Source: Agromyces mediolanus
Lineage (GTDB): Bacteria; Actinomycetota; Actinomycetes; Actinomycetales; Microbacteriaceae
DNA: 64,000 bases
Assembly: GCF_014648575.1 (NCBI RefSeq)
Contig: NZ_BMRJ01000001.1
Span: 693,923 to 757,922 of the forward strand
Direction: 5' to 3'
Of the stretch, positions 9,895 to 20,340 are shown one piece after another; the stretch's first letter is position 1, and each line of letters begins with the position of its first letter. Position numbers and translations under genes: made by a program. The notes beneath the pieces are model-generated. The model saw only the letters and a program-made list of their open reading frames with translations, made no database searches and had not been told where the DNA came from.

Positions 9895-10296
9895 TCAGGA
9901 TTCCGGCGTGAAGTCGAGCGCGATCGAGTTCATGCAGTAGCGATCACCCGTCGGAGTGCCGAAGCCGTCGGGGAAGACGTGCCCCAGGTGGGACCCGCAG
10001 CTCGCGCAGCGCACCTCGGTGCGCACCATGCCGAGGCTCGTGTCCTCGATCAGCTCGACCGCCTCCGGGCGGACGGACTCGTAGAAGCTCGGCCATCCGC
10101 AGCCGGAGTCGAACTTCGTGCCGCTCTTGAACAGTTCGGCGCCGCACGCCGCGCACTGGTAGACGCCTGCGCGGTGCTCGTCGAGCAGCTCGCCCGTCCA
10201 CGGGCGCTCGGTCGCCGCCTCGCGCAGCACGGAGTACTGCTCGGCGTCGAGCTCCTGGCGCCACTGCTCGTCGCTCTTGTCGACCCGATAGCTCAT
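9895..10296 (-). CDS. msrB: Peptide-methionine (R)-S-oxide reductase
   Basis: Repairs oxidised methionine (R isomer) in proteins. 133 residues. Two zinc-binding CxxC pairs are visible (YQCAACG and VRCASCGSHLGHVF). GCGWPSF and the C-terminal RYCMNSIALDF give the catalytic Cys in its usual context. The length is that of a stand-alone MsrB. First gene of the pair with the nitroreductase. The upstream 10297-10564 gap holds the promoters of msrB and of the divergent DUF3263 gene; no other gene is seen in it. Confidence 0.96.
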   Translation of the reverse strand: MSYRVDKSDEQWRQELDAEQYSVLREAATERPWTGELLDEHRAGVYQCAACGAELFKSGTKFDSGCGWPSFYESVRPEAVELIEDTSLGMVRTEVRCASCGSHLGHVFPDGFGTPTGDRYCMNSIALDFTPES

Positions 10297-10564
10297 TCTC
10301 GGAATCCTCTCGATTCGTTCCGCGCCGGGCGGACCCGCGAGCCGGGGGTAGCTCGCGCGATCGCCGCCAGCTCCATCGTGGCAGGCTCGGCGCGCCGGAC
10401 AAACCCGGCACGGTCATACAACGTGCGCGAGTCCGGGGCTGTTCCCGGCGTTTCGTCGACGGCGGATGCCGAACACACGCCGCGCGCGCGGCATCCTCCC
10501 GGCGGCCCGACCCTAGGATGTGCTTCGAGGCGCGCACCGCGCGGCGAGAGCTGGAGGCGAGACG

Positions 10565-10855
10565 ATGGGCGCAAGCGGCACGACGGGCGCGGACGCCGCG
10601 CTCGACGACCGCTCCGTGCGCATCCTCGCCTTCGAGGCGCGGGCCTGGCCGGACGCGGATGCCAAGGGCGAGGCCATCCGCACCGAGCTCGGCCTCAGCG
10701 GCGCCAGGTACTACCGGCTCCTCAGCGGCATCATCGAGCAGCCCGCCGCGCTGCGTCACGACCCGCTCCTCGTGAACCGCCTCCTGCGCCTGCGCGACGC
10801 CCGCGTCGCAGCCCGGGCGCACCGGACTCCCACGCCCGGCCGGACGCTCGACTGA
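10565..10855 (+). CDS. DUF3263 protein
   Basis: 96 residues. The conserved core RILAFEARAWPDADAKGEAIRTEL followed by LSGARYYRLLSGIIEQPAAL and a DPLLVNRLLRLRDAR tail is the DUF3263 family, small actinobacterial proteins with a predicted helix-turn-helix in the first half and no proven function. The ATG at 10565 is preferred over an upstream GTG-type start because GGAGGC lies eight bases before it. The LytR_C gene follows after 28 bases in the same direction. Confidence 0.85.
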   Translation: MGASGTTGADAALDDRSVRILAFEARAWPDADAKGEAIRTELGLSGARYYRLLSGIIEQPAALRHDPLLVNRLLRLRDARVAARAHRTPTPGRTLD

Positions 10856-10883
10856 GCGCGGCCCCGACGAACGAACTGGACCC

Positions 10884-11429
10884 ATGGCGCAGAACTTCCC
10901 TCGCGATCGCTTCGACAGCCTGCCGAACGGCATCGACCGCGTCGGCGCGCATCGAGCTCCCTCGCGACGCGGTCGAGCGTGGATCGGCTTCGGGATCGCC
11001 GCGCTCGCCACGGTGCTGCTCGTCGCCGGCGGCATCATCTGGCTCATGGTGTTCAACGGGCGGCTGAACTTCGCGGAGCCCTCGACGCCGCCGCAGACCG
11101 AGCAGCCCGTGGAGACCGCTCCGCCGACGATCGCCCCCGAGGTGCCGGTGCTCGTGCTGAACGGCACGGACGTGTCCGGGCTCGCGAGCACCGCCTCCGA
11201 CGTCCTGCAGGGCGCCGGGGTGCCGGTGGCCTCCGCGGCGAACGCGAGCGACAGCAGTTTCCAGACGACGACCGTCTACTACGCGAGCCCCGAGCTCGAG
11301 GGCGCCGCGCGGGGCGTGCTCGGCGCGCTCGGGGTGGGCGACGTCGGCCTCGACCCCTCCATCGCGGAGACGGGCGGCACGATCACCGTGGTGCTCGGCG
11401 CGGACTACGCGGCCGCGGTCGGCGGGTAG
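10884..11429 (+). CDS. Membrane protein with LytR C-terminal domain
   Basis: 181 residues: a short cytosolic N-terminus, one membrane helix (about residues 33-56), a Pro/Thr-rich spacer, then a LytR_C domain starting at VPVLVLNGTDVSGLASTASDVLQ and ending IAETGGTITVVLGADYAA. LytR_C domains occur alone or attached to LCP ligases that load polymers onto peptidoglycan; this protein has no LCP domain. A role at the cell surface is inferred. It follows DUF3263, an arrangement common in Microbacteriaceae. Confidence 0.85.
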   Translation: MAQNFPRDRFDSLPNGIDRVGAHRAPSRRGRAWIGFGIAALATVLLVAGGIIWLMVFNGRLNFAEPSTPPQTEQPVETAPPTIAPEVPVLVLNGTDVSGLASTASDVLQGAGVPVASAANASDSSFQTTTVYYASPELEGAARGVLGALGVGDVGLDPSIAETGGTITVVLGADYAAAVGG

Positions 11430-11605
11430 CCGGGATCGGGACCATTCCGGGATGCGACGCGGTCTCGCCGCTCGAAGCGGAGAATCGTTGCCATTCCGCG
11501 ATCTTTTCTCCGCCCCCGGCTCTTGTGCGCCCCGGCGTGCATCTGTGAGCATGCTGAGCCGACGCGCAACTCCGCCGTCGTTCGAATGCGAATCTGGGAG
11601 CAAGC

Positions 11606-11809
11606 ATGGCGAACGGGACCGTCAAGTGGTTCAACGCTGAGAAGGGGTACGGCTTCATCACGGTCGACGGGGGTGGGCAGGACGTGTTCGTCCACTACTC
11701 CGCGATCGAGATGAGCGGGTACAAGGTGCTCGAGGAGGGCCAGCAGGTCGCCTTCGAGCTCGGCACCGGATCGAAGGGGCCGCAGGCCGAATCGGTCCGC
11801 GCCGTCTGA
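11606..11809 (+). CDS. cspA: Cold-shock protein
   Basis: 67 residues, one cold-shock OB fold. RNP1 is [11 protein letters not shown]2 is VFVHYSAI, and the start is [11 protein letters not shown]. Binds single-stranded nucleic acid and acts as RNA chaperone. The 176-base gap upstream is long for this region and may be a structured 5' leader, as in other csp genes. A strong hairpin follows the stop. Confidence 0.96.
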   Translation: MANGTVKWFNAEKGYGFITVDGGGQDVFVHYSAIEMSGYKVLEEGQQVAFELGTGSKGPQAESVRAV

Positions 11810-11822
11810 ATCACGACCGTTC

Positions 11823-11857
11823 CAGAACGCGCTCCCGGTCGGCGGGGGCGCGTTCTG
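11823..11857 (+). terminator. Terminator of cspA
   Basis: A 15-base-pair stem (11823-11837 with 11843-11857, one G-U pair) and a 5-base loop, 13 bases after the cspA stop. Confidence 0.8.
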
Positions 11858-11898
11858 TCGTGCGCGCCGGCTGAGGGCCGGGCGAGCGCGCCGCTCGC

Positions 11899-11928
11899 CT
11901 TGCACTCTCGAACGCAGAGTGCCAGAAT
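11899..11928 (+). promoter_or_regulatory. groL promoter overlapped by a degenerate CIRCE repeat
   Basis: TTGCAC (11900-11905) and CAGAAT (11923-11928) are 17 bases apart and make a good housekeeping promoter. The same bases form an inverted repeat, CTTGCACTC, 9 bases, GAGTGCCAG, which matches the CIRCE layout with a few changes. HrcA bound here would cover the promoter. Confidence 0.7.
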
Positions 11929-11932
11929 CGTC

Positions 11933-11959
11933 TTAGCACTCGTTCGTTTCGAGTGCTAA
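11933..11959 (+). promoter_or_regulatory. CIRCE operator (HrcA binding site)
   Basis: A perfect copy of the CIRCE consensus: TTAGCACTC, a 9-base spacer, then GAGTGCTAA. It lies 42 bases before the groL start, so HrcA should repress groL until heat stress. Confidence 0.95.
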
Positions 11960-11983
11960 CCACCATTCTTTTGACGTCCGTGA

Positions 11984-13621
<1,638 letters not shown>

Positions 13622-13682
13622 TCCGTACGCGGGCGCTCGCTGCGAGCGCACCGCACCGGGGTGCCAGCACCCCGCAGCGCGC

Positions 13683-13713
13683 GAAGGGCGCCTCCGTTCC
13701 GGAGGCGCCCTTC
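13683..13713 (+). terminator. Terminator of groL
   Basis: A perfect 14-base-pair stem (13683-13696 with 13700-13713) with a 3-base loop, 61 bases after the groL stop. It may also serve the convergent WXG100 gene. Confidence 0.8.
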
Positions 13714-13772
13714 GTCGTTCCCGCTCATCGGCTCGGCGGTTCGCTCGCCCGCCCGCTCATCGGCTCGGCGGC

Positions 13773-14063
13773 TCAGCGTAGGAAGAGCCTCGTGTTGGCC
13801 TGTTCGGCCTCGGCGTATGCGGTGCCGGCGAGCGCGAGCGCCTGCCGCAGGGCTCCGAGGTTCGCCTCGACCTGCTGCTGGGTGGCGCGCCAGTCGGCGA
13901 CCGCACCCTGGAAGGCGGCCGATGCCGCCCCGCTCCAGACCGACTGCAGCCCGGCGAGCTGCCCCATCAGGGCCCCCACCTCGCCCTGCAAGCGATCGAT
14001 CGTGCCCTGCACCACTTGCGTGGCGCCGAGCACCTGGCCGCTGTCGACGGCGTAACTGGTCAT
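13773..14063 (-). CDS. WXG100-family protein (type VII secretion substrate type)
   Basis: 96 residues, the classic length. Two helices join at a WSG turn (LQSVWSGAASAAF, near residue 43), the WXG motif of ESAT-6-like proteins; the second helix continues through DWRATQQQVEANLGALRQAL. Such proteins are exported as dimers by type VII systems. No ESX core gene or partner is adjacent, so the secretion system must be elsewhere or absent. The 214-base gap upstream (14064-14277) shows nothing else recognisable. Confidence 0.9.
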   Translation of the reverse strand: MTSYAVDSGQVLGATQVVQGTIDRLQGEVGALMGQLAGLQSVWSGAASAAFQGAVADWRATQQQVEANLGALRQALALAGTAYAEAEQANTRLFLR

Positions 14064-14277
14064 CGTGCTCCCTCCGGTCGGACGTCGTCGGCGAGGGTGC
14101 CGACGGCGCGTCTGTCGAAGCTAACGGCGCGATTCCGATGTCCGGGCGCCGCTGAGACGAAGGGTGGACGCCCGCGCTGCGACGGGCGCTGTGGAGGAGG
14201 AGGCGCGATCGACGGGCGACCGGCCGGCGAGCGTGGCGGGCCGCCGATGCCGACGGCGTCAGCCGGTGCCGAGGGGA

Positions 14278-16062
14278 TCAGCCGACGTCGACGCGCTGCG
14301 GTGCCGCGGCGGAGTCGGCGAGCGGCAGCGAGACGCGGAAGGTGGCCCCGCCACCCGGCGTCTCGACCACATCGACGCTGCCGTTGTGCGCGGCCACGAT
14401 CGAGGAGACGATCGCGAGGCCGAGGCCCGTGCCGCCCGTCTCGCGTGCACGCGAGGTGTCGGCGCGCCAGAAGCGCTGGAAGATCTTCTCCCGGATCTGC
14501 GGCGGAATGCCCTCGCCGTGGTCGACGACCTCGAGCATGGCGCGTTCGGCTGCGGCATCCAGGCTCACGCGGATCTCGATCGGCGAATCGTCGGCCGTGA
14601 ACCGCATGGCGTTGCCCATCAGGTTCGTGATGACCTGGCGCAGCTTGTTCTCCTCGGCCAGCACGATCGCGCGCTGCACCGGCGCGGGAGTGCCGGAGCC
14701 CATGGGCACGGGCACGGTCGGTGCGGGATCGACGACCACCTCGCGCTCGGGCGCGGCGGCGTCGAGCTGGCGGCGGCGCTGCGCTTCGCGCGTCTCGCGG
14801 GCGGGCTGCTTGGCGGCCGGACGGCGCGGCGGCTGCGAGAGGCGCCGGCCCCGCAGCCGGGCGAGTGTCGCGCCCGCGAAGGCGATGGGACCGGTGGCCC
14901 GCATCGGCGGCGAGTCGAGGTCGACCGCGAGCTCGGTGGGCTCCTCGCCCGGGCCGTCCTCGTTGGCCTCCGGGGCGATGACGGTGACGGTGCGCGCGGG
15001 CGCGGCGGCCATGGCGTCGAGCGCGGCGTCGCGGGCGAGCGGGACGAGGTCGACTTCGCTCAGCGTGAGGGGCTTCGCCTCGTCGAGGCGGGCGAGCGCG
15101 AGCAGATCCTCGACGAGGAGGCCCATGCGGATGGCCTCCTTCTCGATGCGGTCCATCGCCTGCCCGACGTCCTCGGGCGTCTGCAGTGCGCCCATCCGGT
15201 AGAGCTCGGCGTAGCCGCGGACGGAGACGAGCGGGGTGCGCAGCTCATGCGAGGCATCCCCGACGAAGCGGCGCATCTGGTCGATCGTGCGGGCCCGGTC
15301 GCGGAAGGCCCGGTCGATGCGGTTCAGCATCGTGTTGAGCGAGCGGTTCAAGCGGCCGACCTCGGTGTTCGGGGTCGCGCCGTCGAGCCGCTGGCTGAAG
15401 TCGCCGTCGGCGATCGCCGCGGCGGTGCGCTCGACCTCGCGCAGCGGGGTGAACGTCGAGGTCACGAGCATGCGGGTGAGCAGGGCGCCGACGATGACGA
15501 CGCCGAGCCCGAAGCCGAGGAAGATCGTGAGGTACGCCGCGAGCAGCCGCTCGGTCTCGGCGGTCGAGATCGCGATGACGATCGGCATGAAGCTGCCGTG
15601 CGTGTCGATGAGCGCCGTCACCGCGCGGAAGGTCTGATCACCGTGCTGGTCGGGCAGCGGCACCACGACGTAGCCGTTGGCGTTCATCTCGTTGACCTTG
15701 GCGATGCTGAGCTGCGAGGGGAACAGCGGCACCTCGTCGCGCGGCCGGCCCTGCCAGTTGTGCGCCAGGAAGTCCCCGGTCTCGGGGTCGTACTTCGCGA
15801 CGAACACGTCGTCGGACGGCCGCACGTCGAGGCCGTCGGCGCTCGAGTCGCCGTCCTCGCCATAGAAGTAGCGCGAGACCACGTCGCCGGAGGCGATCGT
15901 GCGCAGCCGGCTCTCGAGCTGCTGCTCGGCGTAGCTGCGCAGCATCGCGGCCGTGCCGATGCCGGAGACCAGGAGCCCGAGGGTGAGCATCAGCACCGTC
16001 ACGCCCGTGATCTTCGTGCGCAGCGAGATGCGGTTCCACCGCTCGAAGATCGTCTGGTTCAT
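14278..16062 (-). CDS. Two-component sensor histidine kinase with a long insert in its ATPase domain
   Basis: 594 residues. TM1 about 17-40, an extracytoplasmic sensor of about 130 residues, TM2 about 173-198, then a HAMP linker. The phosphoacceptor is His272 in SHELRTPLVSVRGY. The ATP-binding domain has the N box around Asn480 (NLMGNAMRF), G1 at DHGEGIP (514-520), the F box FQRFWRAD and G2 at GGTGLGLA. About 100 extra residues (roughly 365-465), basic and Pro-rich, separate the first strand of the ATPase domain from the N box. Lies 41 bases after its response regulator in the same direction. Confidence 0.92.
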   Translation of the reverse strand: MNQTIFERWNRISLRTKITGVTVLMLTLGLLVSGIGTAAMLRSYAEQQLESRLRTIASGDVVSRYFYGEDGDSSADGLDVRPSDDVFVAKYDPETGDFLAHNWQGRPRDEVPLFPSQLSIAKVNEMNANGYVVVPLPDQHGDQTFRAVTALIDTHGSFMPIVIAISTAETERLLAAYLTIFLGFGLGVVIVGALLTRMLVTSTFTPLREVERTAAAIADGDFSQRLDGATPNTEVGRLNRSLNTMLNRIDRAFRDRARTIDQMRRFVGDASHELRTPLVSVRGYAELYRMGALQTPEDVGQAMDRIEKEAIRMGLLVEDLLALARLDEAKPLTLSEVDLVPLARDAALDAMAAAPARTVTVIAPEANEDGPGEEPTELAVDLDSPPMRATGPIAFAGATLARLRGRRLSQPPRRPAAKQPARETREAQRRRQLDAAAPEREVVVDPAPTVPVPMGSGTPAPVQRAIVLAEENKLRQVITNLMGNAMRFTADDSPIEIRVSLDAAAERAMLEVVDHGEGIPPQIREKIFQRFWRADTSRARETGGTGLGLAIVSSIVAAHNGSVDVVETPGGGATFRVSLPLADSAAAPQRVDVG

Positions 16063-16103
16063 GGCACGACGAGCCTACGCCGACGCGCCTGGCCGAGCGC
16101 TGA

Positions 16104-16796
16104 TCACGGCTTGGAGCTCTTCAGCATGTAGCCGAAGCCGCGCTTGGTCTGGATCAGCGGTTCGGCCGAGTGCTGGTCGAGCTTGCGGCGCAGGTACGAG
16201 ATGTAGCTCTCGACGATGCCCGCGTCGCCGTTGAAGTCGTACTCCCAGACGTGGTCGAGGATCTGCGCCTTCGAGAGCACGCGGTTCGGGTTCAGCATGA
16301 GGTAGCGCAGCAGCTTGAACTCGGTGGGGGACAGCTCGACCGGGACGTCGCCGACGAGCACCTCGTGCGTGTCCTGGTCCATGGTGAGCTCGCCCGTGCG
16401 GATGACCGCGTCCTCCTCGGCGTGCATGGTGCGGCGGAGGATCGCCTTGATGCGGGCCACGATCTCGTCGAGCGAGAACGGCTTGGTCACGTAGTCGTCG
16501 CCGCCGACGGTGAGGCCGGTGATCTTGTCCTCCGTGTCGTCCTTCGCGGTGAGGAACAGGATGGGCGCGGTGTAGCCCGCGGAGCGCAGGCGCTTGGTGA
16601 CGCCGAAGCCGTTCATGTCGGGCAGCATGACGTCGAGGATGATGAGGTCGGGCTCTTCTTCGAGCACGGCGGAGATGGTCTGGGCGCCGTTGCCGACCGC
16701 CCGGACGGCGAAGCCGGCGAAGCGCAGGCTCGTGGTCAGCAGGTCGCGGATGTTGGGCTCGTCGTCGACGATGAGAATGCGGGGTCCGTCGCTCAT
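16104..16796 (-). CDS. OmpR/PhoB-family response regulator
   Basis: 230 residues. Receiver domain: acidic DDEPN near residue 11, phospho-acceptor Asp in LIILDVMLPD (about residue 54), LTAKD, and Lys in VTKPFSLDE. The C-terminal winged-helix domain ends with VWEYDFNGDAGIVESYISYLRRKLD and a TKRGFGYML strand. First gene of a two-gene operon with the kinase. Resembles the TcrX/TcrA type of actinobacterial regulators; the signal is unknown. Confidence 0.95.
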   Translation of the reverse strand: MSDGPRILIVDDEPNIRDLLTTSLRFAGFAVRAVGNGAQTISAVLEEEPDLIILDVMLPDMNGFGVTKRLRSAGYTAPILFLTAKDDTEDKITGLTVGGDDYVTKPFSLDEIVARIKAILRRTMHAEEDAVIRTGELTMDQDTHEVLVGDVPVELSPTEFKLLRYLMLNPNRVLSKAQILDHVWEYDFNGDAGIVESYISYLRRKLDQHSAEPLIQTKRGFGYMLKSSKP

Positions 16797-16903
16797 GGCG
16801 ACATTCTCTTAGCGTTCGCTGGAAGCTGCCTGGGAGTCAGTTGCGCGCCTCGCCGACGCCGGACCGCGACGGCGGCGCTCCGGTCCCGGGCTACGATTCG
16901 GGT

Positions 16904-17839
16904 ATGGCTGCCCCCTCGACTCGACCGTTCGGCTGGGTCGAGCCCCAGTACCGCCACCCCGTGCGCCGCATCGCCGGGCGCGACGTCGACTACCGGCGCG
17001 AGATCCAGATCATGGCGGTCGTGAACCGCACCCCCGACTCGTTCTACGACCGCGGGGCGACCTTCGGGCTCGACGCGGCGGTCGAGGCCGGCCGCCGAGC
17101 GATCGCCGCCGGCGCCGCGTGGATCGACATCGGCGGCGCGAAGTTCGGGCCCGGCCCCGCCATCCCCGTCGCCGAGGAGATCGATCGGGTCGTGCCCGTC
17201 GTCGAGGCGTTGCGAGACGATGGCGCCGCGCTCTCCGTCGACACGTTCCACGGCGAGGTCGCGTGGGCGGCCATCGCCGCCGGCGCGCACGTGATCAACG
17301 ACACCACCGGCATCCACGACCCCGCGCTCGCCGAAGCGGTCGCCGCCTCCGACGCGACCCTCGTCATCACGCACAGCCGGGCGGAGCCCCGGCAGTGGTT
17401 CCCGAAGCCGGAGTACGCCGACGTGGTGGACGAGGTCCGCGCCTTCCTCGAGCAGCGCGTCGCGCTCGCCGTCTCGCTCGGGGTGCCGGAGGAGCGGATC
17501 GTGCTCGACCCGGGGCACGACCTGAACAAGAACACCCGGCACACGCTCGAGCTCACCCGCCGCTTCGGCGAGTTCACGGAGCTCGGCTTCCCGCTCGTCG
17601 CCGCGGTGTCGAACAAGGACTTCATCGGCGAGTCCCTCGACCGCCCGCGCGACGGCCGGCTCGCCGGATCGATCGCCGCCGCCGTGTTCTGCGCGGCGCA
17701 GGGCGCGCGCATCCTGCGCATGCACAACGTGGCCGAGTCCGTGGACGCGGCGCGGATGGTCGAGGCGATCCTCGGATGGCGCGAGCCCGCCTACCTGAAG
17801 CACAACCTCGTCGACGGCCCGAACGAGGAGGCCTCGTGA
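16904..17839 (+). CDS. folP: Dihydropteroate synthase
   Basis: Joins p-aminobenzoate to the pterin pyrophosphate in folate synthesis. 311 residues. MAVVNRTPDSFYDRG is the pterin-binding start, followed by GAAWIDIGG, SVDTFHGEV, HVINDTTGI, a Lys-Asp loop (VSNKDFIGE) and LRMHNV at the end. Some positions differ from the canonical enzyme (VNRTPDSF for VNVTPDSF; no SRPG motif, since WIDIGGAKFGPG stands there), so it belongs to the divergent actinobacterial FolP group and activity should be treated as probable. Its stop overlaps the next gene by GTGA. Confidence 0.85.
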   Translation: MAAPSTRPFGWVEPQYRHPVRRIAGRDVDYRREIQIMAVVNRTPDSFYDRGATFGLDAAVEAGRRAIAAGAAWIDIGGAKFGPGPAIPVAEEIDRVVPVVEALRDDGAALSVDTFHGEVAWAAIAAGAHVINDTTGIHDPALAEAVAASDATLVITHSRAEPRQWFPKPEYADVVDEVRAFLEQRVALAVSLGVPEERIVLDPGHDLNKNTRHTLELTRRFGEFTELGFPLVAAVSNKDFIGESLDRPRDGRLAGSIAAAVFCAAQGARILRMHNVAESVDAARMVEAILGWREPAYLKHNLVDGPNEEAS

Positions 17840-18558
17840 GCGAGGACCCGGGCGTGACCCGCGCGCAGCTCTTCGACGCCTACGGCCTGCCCGACCGGGC
17901 GACGCCGCGGATCAGGATGAACTTCGTGATGAGCCTCGACGGCGCCGTCACCCTCGACGGCCGCAGCGGCGGGCTCGGCGACCCCGCCGACCGGCTCGCG
18001 ATGGGCGTGCTCCGCACGCTCGCCGACGTCGTGCTCGTCGGGGCCGGCACGGTGCGGGCCGAAGGCTACGGCGGGCTCCGGCTCCGAGCCGAGAACCGGG
18101 CGTGGCGCCGCGAGCACGGGCTGCCCGAAGCGCCTCGCATCGCGATCGTGTCCTCGGCGCTCGAGCTCGACCCGGCCGGCGCCGTGTTCGCCGAAGCCGA
18201 GGGACGGCCGCTCGTGCTCACCCACGAGGCATCCGACCCCGCTCGTCGTGCAGCGCTCGCCGAGGTCGCCGAGCTCGTGGACTGCGGGGTCGAGCGGGTG
18301 GAACCCGCGCTCGTGCGCGACGCGCTCGCCGAGCGAGGGATGCCGCAGGTCCTCTGCGAGGGCGGGCCGCACCTCTTCGGTGCGCTGCTCGACGCCGACC
18401 TCGTCGACGAGCTCTGCCTGAGTCTCAGCCCGCTGCTGGTCTCCGGCAGCGCCGGGCGCATCGCGCAGGGCCTCACCCAGCAGACCCGGCGGATGCACCT
18501 CGTGCACGCGATCCCAGCGCGGGACCTGCTGCTGCTCAGGTACGCCAGAGCGCGGTAG
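17836..18558 (+). CDS. Pyrimidine reductase family protein (RibD C-terminal domain)
   Basis: 240 residues of the dihydrofolate-reductase-like RibD_C fold: RMNFVMSLDGAVTLDG at the start, LRTLADVVLVGAGTVRAEGYG for NADPH binding, and VLCEGGPHLFGALLDADLVDELCLS in the C-terminal half. It has no deaminase domain, so it would act only in the reductase step of riboflavin synthesis, or as a related reductase. The GTG start is fixed by a four-base overlap with the preceding folP-like gene, so the two are co-translated and probably serve pterin or flavin metabolism together. Confidence 0.85.
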   Translation: MSEDPGVTRAQLFDAYGLPDRATPRIRMNFVMSLDGAVTLDGRSGGLGDPADRLAMGVLRTLADVVLVGAGTVRAEGYGGLRLRAENRAWRREHGLPEAPRIAIVSSALELDPAGAVFAEAEGRPLVLTHEASDPARRAALAEVAELVDCGVERVEPALVRDALAERGMPQVLCEGGPHLFGALLDADLVDELCLSLSPLLVSGSAGRIAQGLTQQTRRMHLVHAIPARDLLLLRYARAR

Positions 18559-18591
18559 CCGGGTCAGCCGCGAGCTCGGGCGGCGGCGAGC

Positions 18592-20238
18592 TCAGGCGGC
18601 CGCGTCGAGGGCGTGCGCGTCGAGGATCGTGTACGAGTAGCCCTGTTCGGCGAGGAAGCGCTGCCGGTTCTGCGCGAAGTCCTGGTCGACCGTGTCGCGC
18701 GAGACGAGCGTGTAGAAGTTCGCCGAGAGCCCGGACTCCTTCGGGCGGAGCAGACGGCCGAGCCGCTGCGCCTCCTCCTGGCGCGAACCGTAGGAGCCGG
18801 AGACCTGGATCGCCACGGTCGCCTCGGGGAGGTCGACGGAGAAGTTCGCGACCTTCGAGACGACGAGCACCGGCGTGCGGCCGTCGCGGAACTCCTGGAA
18901 CAGGCGCTCGCGCTCGTCGACCGGCGTGGCGCCCGTCAGCTGCGGGGCGCCGAGCGTCTCGGCGAGCTCGTCGATCTGGTCGAGGTACTGCCCGATCACG
19001 AGGATGCGCTCGCCCGCGTGCCGCTCGACGAGCTGCTTCACGACGCCGAGCTTCGCCGGCGCGGTCGCGGCGAGCCGGTAGCGCTCGTCGTCGGCGGATG
19101 CCGCGTACGCGAGCCGCTCGGACTGCGGCAGGTCGATGCGCACCTCGTAGCAGGCGGCAGGGGAGATGAAGCCCTGCGCCTCGATCTCCTTCCACGGGGC
19201 GTCGAAGCGCTTCGGGCCGATGAGGCTGAACACATCGCCCTCGCGGCCGTCCTCGCGCACGAGCGTCGCCGTGAGCCCGAGCCGGCGGCGGGCCTGCAGC
19301 TCGGCCGTCAGCTTGAACACGGGCGCCGGAAGCAGGTGCACCTCGTCGTAGACGATGAGGCCCCAGTCGAGGGCGTCGAGCAGCGAGAGATGGGCGTACT
19401 CGCCCTTCCGCTTCGCCGTGAGGATCTGATAGGTCGCGATCGTGACCGGCTTGATCTCCTTGGTCTGGCCCGAGTACTCGCCGATCTCCTCGGGGGTGAG
19501 GCTCGTGCGGCGCAGCAGCTCGTAGCGCCACTGCCGGGCGGAGACCGTGTTCGTGACGAGGATGAGCGTCGTGGTCTTCGCGGTGGCCATCGCGCCCGCG
19601 CCGACGAGCGTCTTGCCCGCGCCGCAGGGGAGCACGACGACGCCGGAGCCGCCGTCGAAGAAGTTGTCGACCGCCTTCTGCTGGTAGTCGCGCAGGTGCC
19701 AGCCGTTCTCGGCGAGGTCGATGACGTGCGGGGTGCCCGGCGTGTAGCCGGCGAGATCCTCGGCGGGCCAGCCGAGCTTCACGAGCTCCTGCTTCAGCTG
19801 TCCGCGCGCCCACGGTTCGACGAGGAAGCTCGTGTCGTCGATGCGCTCGCCGATGAGCGGCGAGATGCGCTTCGCGCCGACGACCTCGGTGAGCACCGCG
19901 AGGTCGTCGCTGCGCAGGCGCAACTCGCCGTCGTCGGTGCGATCGATCACGAGCCGGCCGTAGCGGCCGACGGTCTCGCGCATGTCGACCGACACGGTCT
20001 GCGGCACCGGGAACTTCGCGTAGCGCTCGAGCGTGCCGAGCATGTCGTCGGCGGTGTGCCCCGCGGCCCGCGCGTTCCAGAGGCCGAGCCTGGTGATCCG
20101 GTAGGTGTGGATGTGCTCGGGGGCGCGCTCGAGCTCCGCGAAGACTGCGAGGTCGTGCCGCGCGTCTTCCGCGAGCGGGTTCGCGACCTCGAGCAGCACG
20201 GTGCGGTCGCTCTGCACGATGAGGGGGCCGTCTGACAT
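18592..20238 (-). CDS. XPB/Rad25-type DNA repair helicase
   Basis: 548 residues of the bacterial XPB family (SF2, 3'-5' DNA helicase). Q-like segment LRDYQQKAVD, Walker A PCGAGKT at 204-210, DEVH box at 298-301, motif III GLTATL and an RED loop (LVREDGREGD) specific to XPB, then QRLGRLLRP as motif VI. The N-terminal 140 residues form the damage-recognition-like domain. ATG at 20238 is chosen; a TTG three codons upstream is possible. It lies downstream of the helicase-associated protein, a pairing kept across actinobacteria. Confidence 0.94.
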   Translation of the reverse strand: MSDGPLIVQSDRTVLLEVANPLAEDARHDLAVFAELERAPEHIHTYRITRLGLWNARAAGHTADDMLGTLERYAKFPVPQTVSVDMRETVGRYGRLVIDRTDDGELRLRSDDLAVLTEVVGAKRISPLIGERIDDTSFLVEPWARGQLKQELVKLGWPAEDLAGYTPGTPHVIDLAENGWHLRDYQQKAVDNFFDGGSGVVVLPCGAGKTLVGAGAMATAKTTTLILVTNTVSARQWRYELLRRTSLTPEEIGEYSGQTKEIKPVTIATYQILTAKRKGEYAHLSLLDALDWGLIVYDEVHLLPAPVFKLTAELQARRRLGLTATLVREDGREGDVFSLIGPKRFDAPWKEIEAQGFISPAACYEVRIDLPQSERLAYAASADDERYRLAATAPAKLGVVKQLVERHAGERILVIGQYLDQIDELAETLGAPQLTGATPVDERERLFQEFRDGRTPVLVVSKVANFSVDLPEATVAIQVSGSYGSRQEEAQRLGRLLRPKESGLSANFYTLVSRDTVDQDFAQNRQRFLAEQGYSYTILDAHALDAAA

Positions 20239-20340
20239 GACCGTCAAGTCTACGCCCGATCCGGCGACCCGCGGCCGCGTCGCCGGATCCGCCCCCTTCG
20301 GCCGCCGCGCAGGCGGGATCGGGCAGTCGGGAACCGGCGC

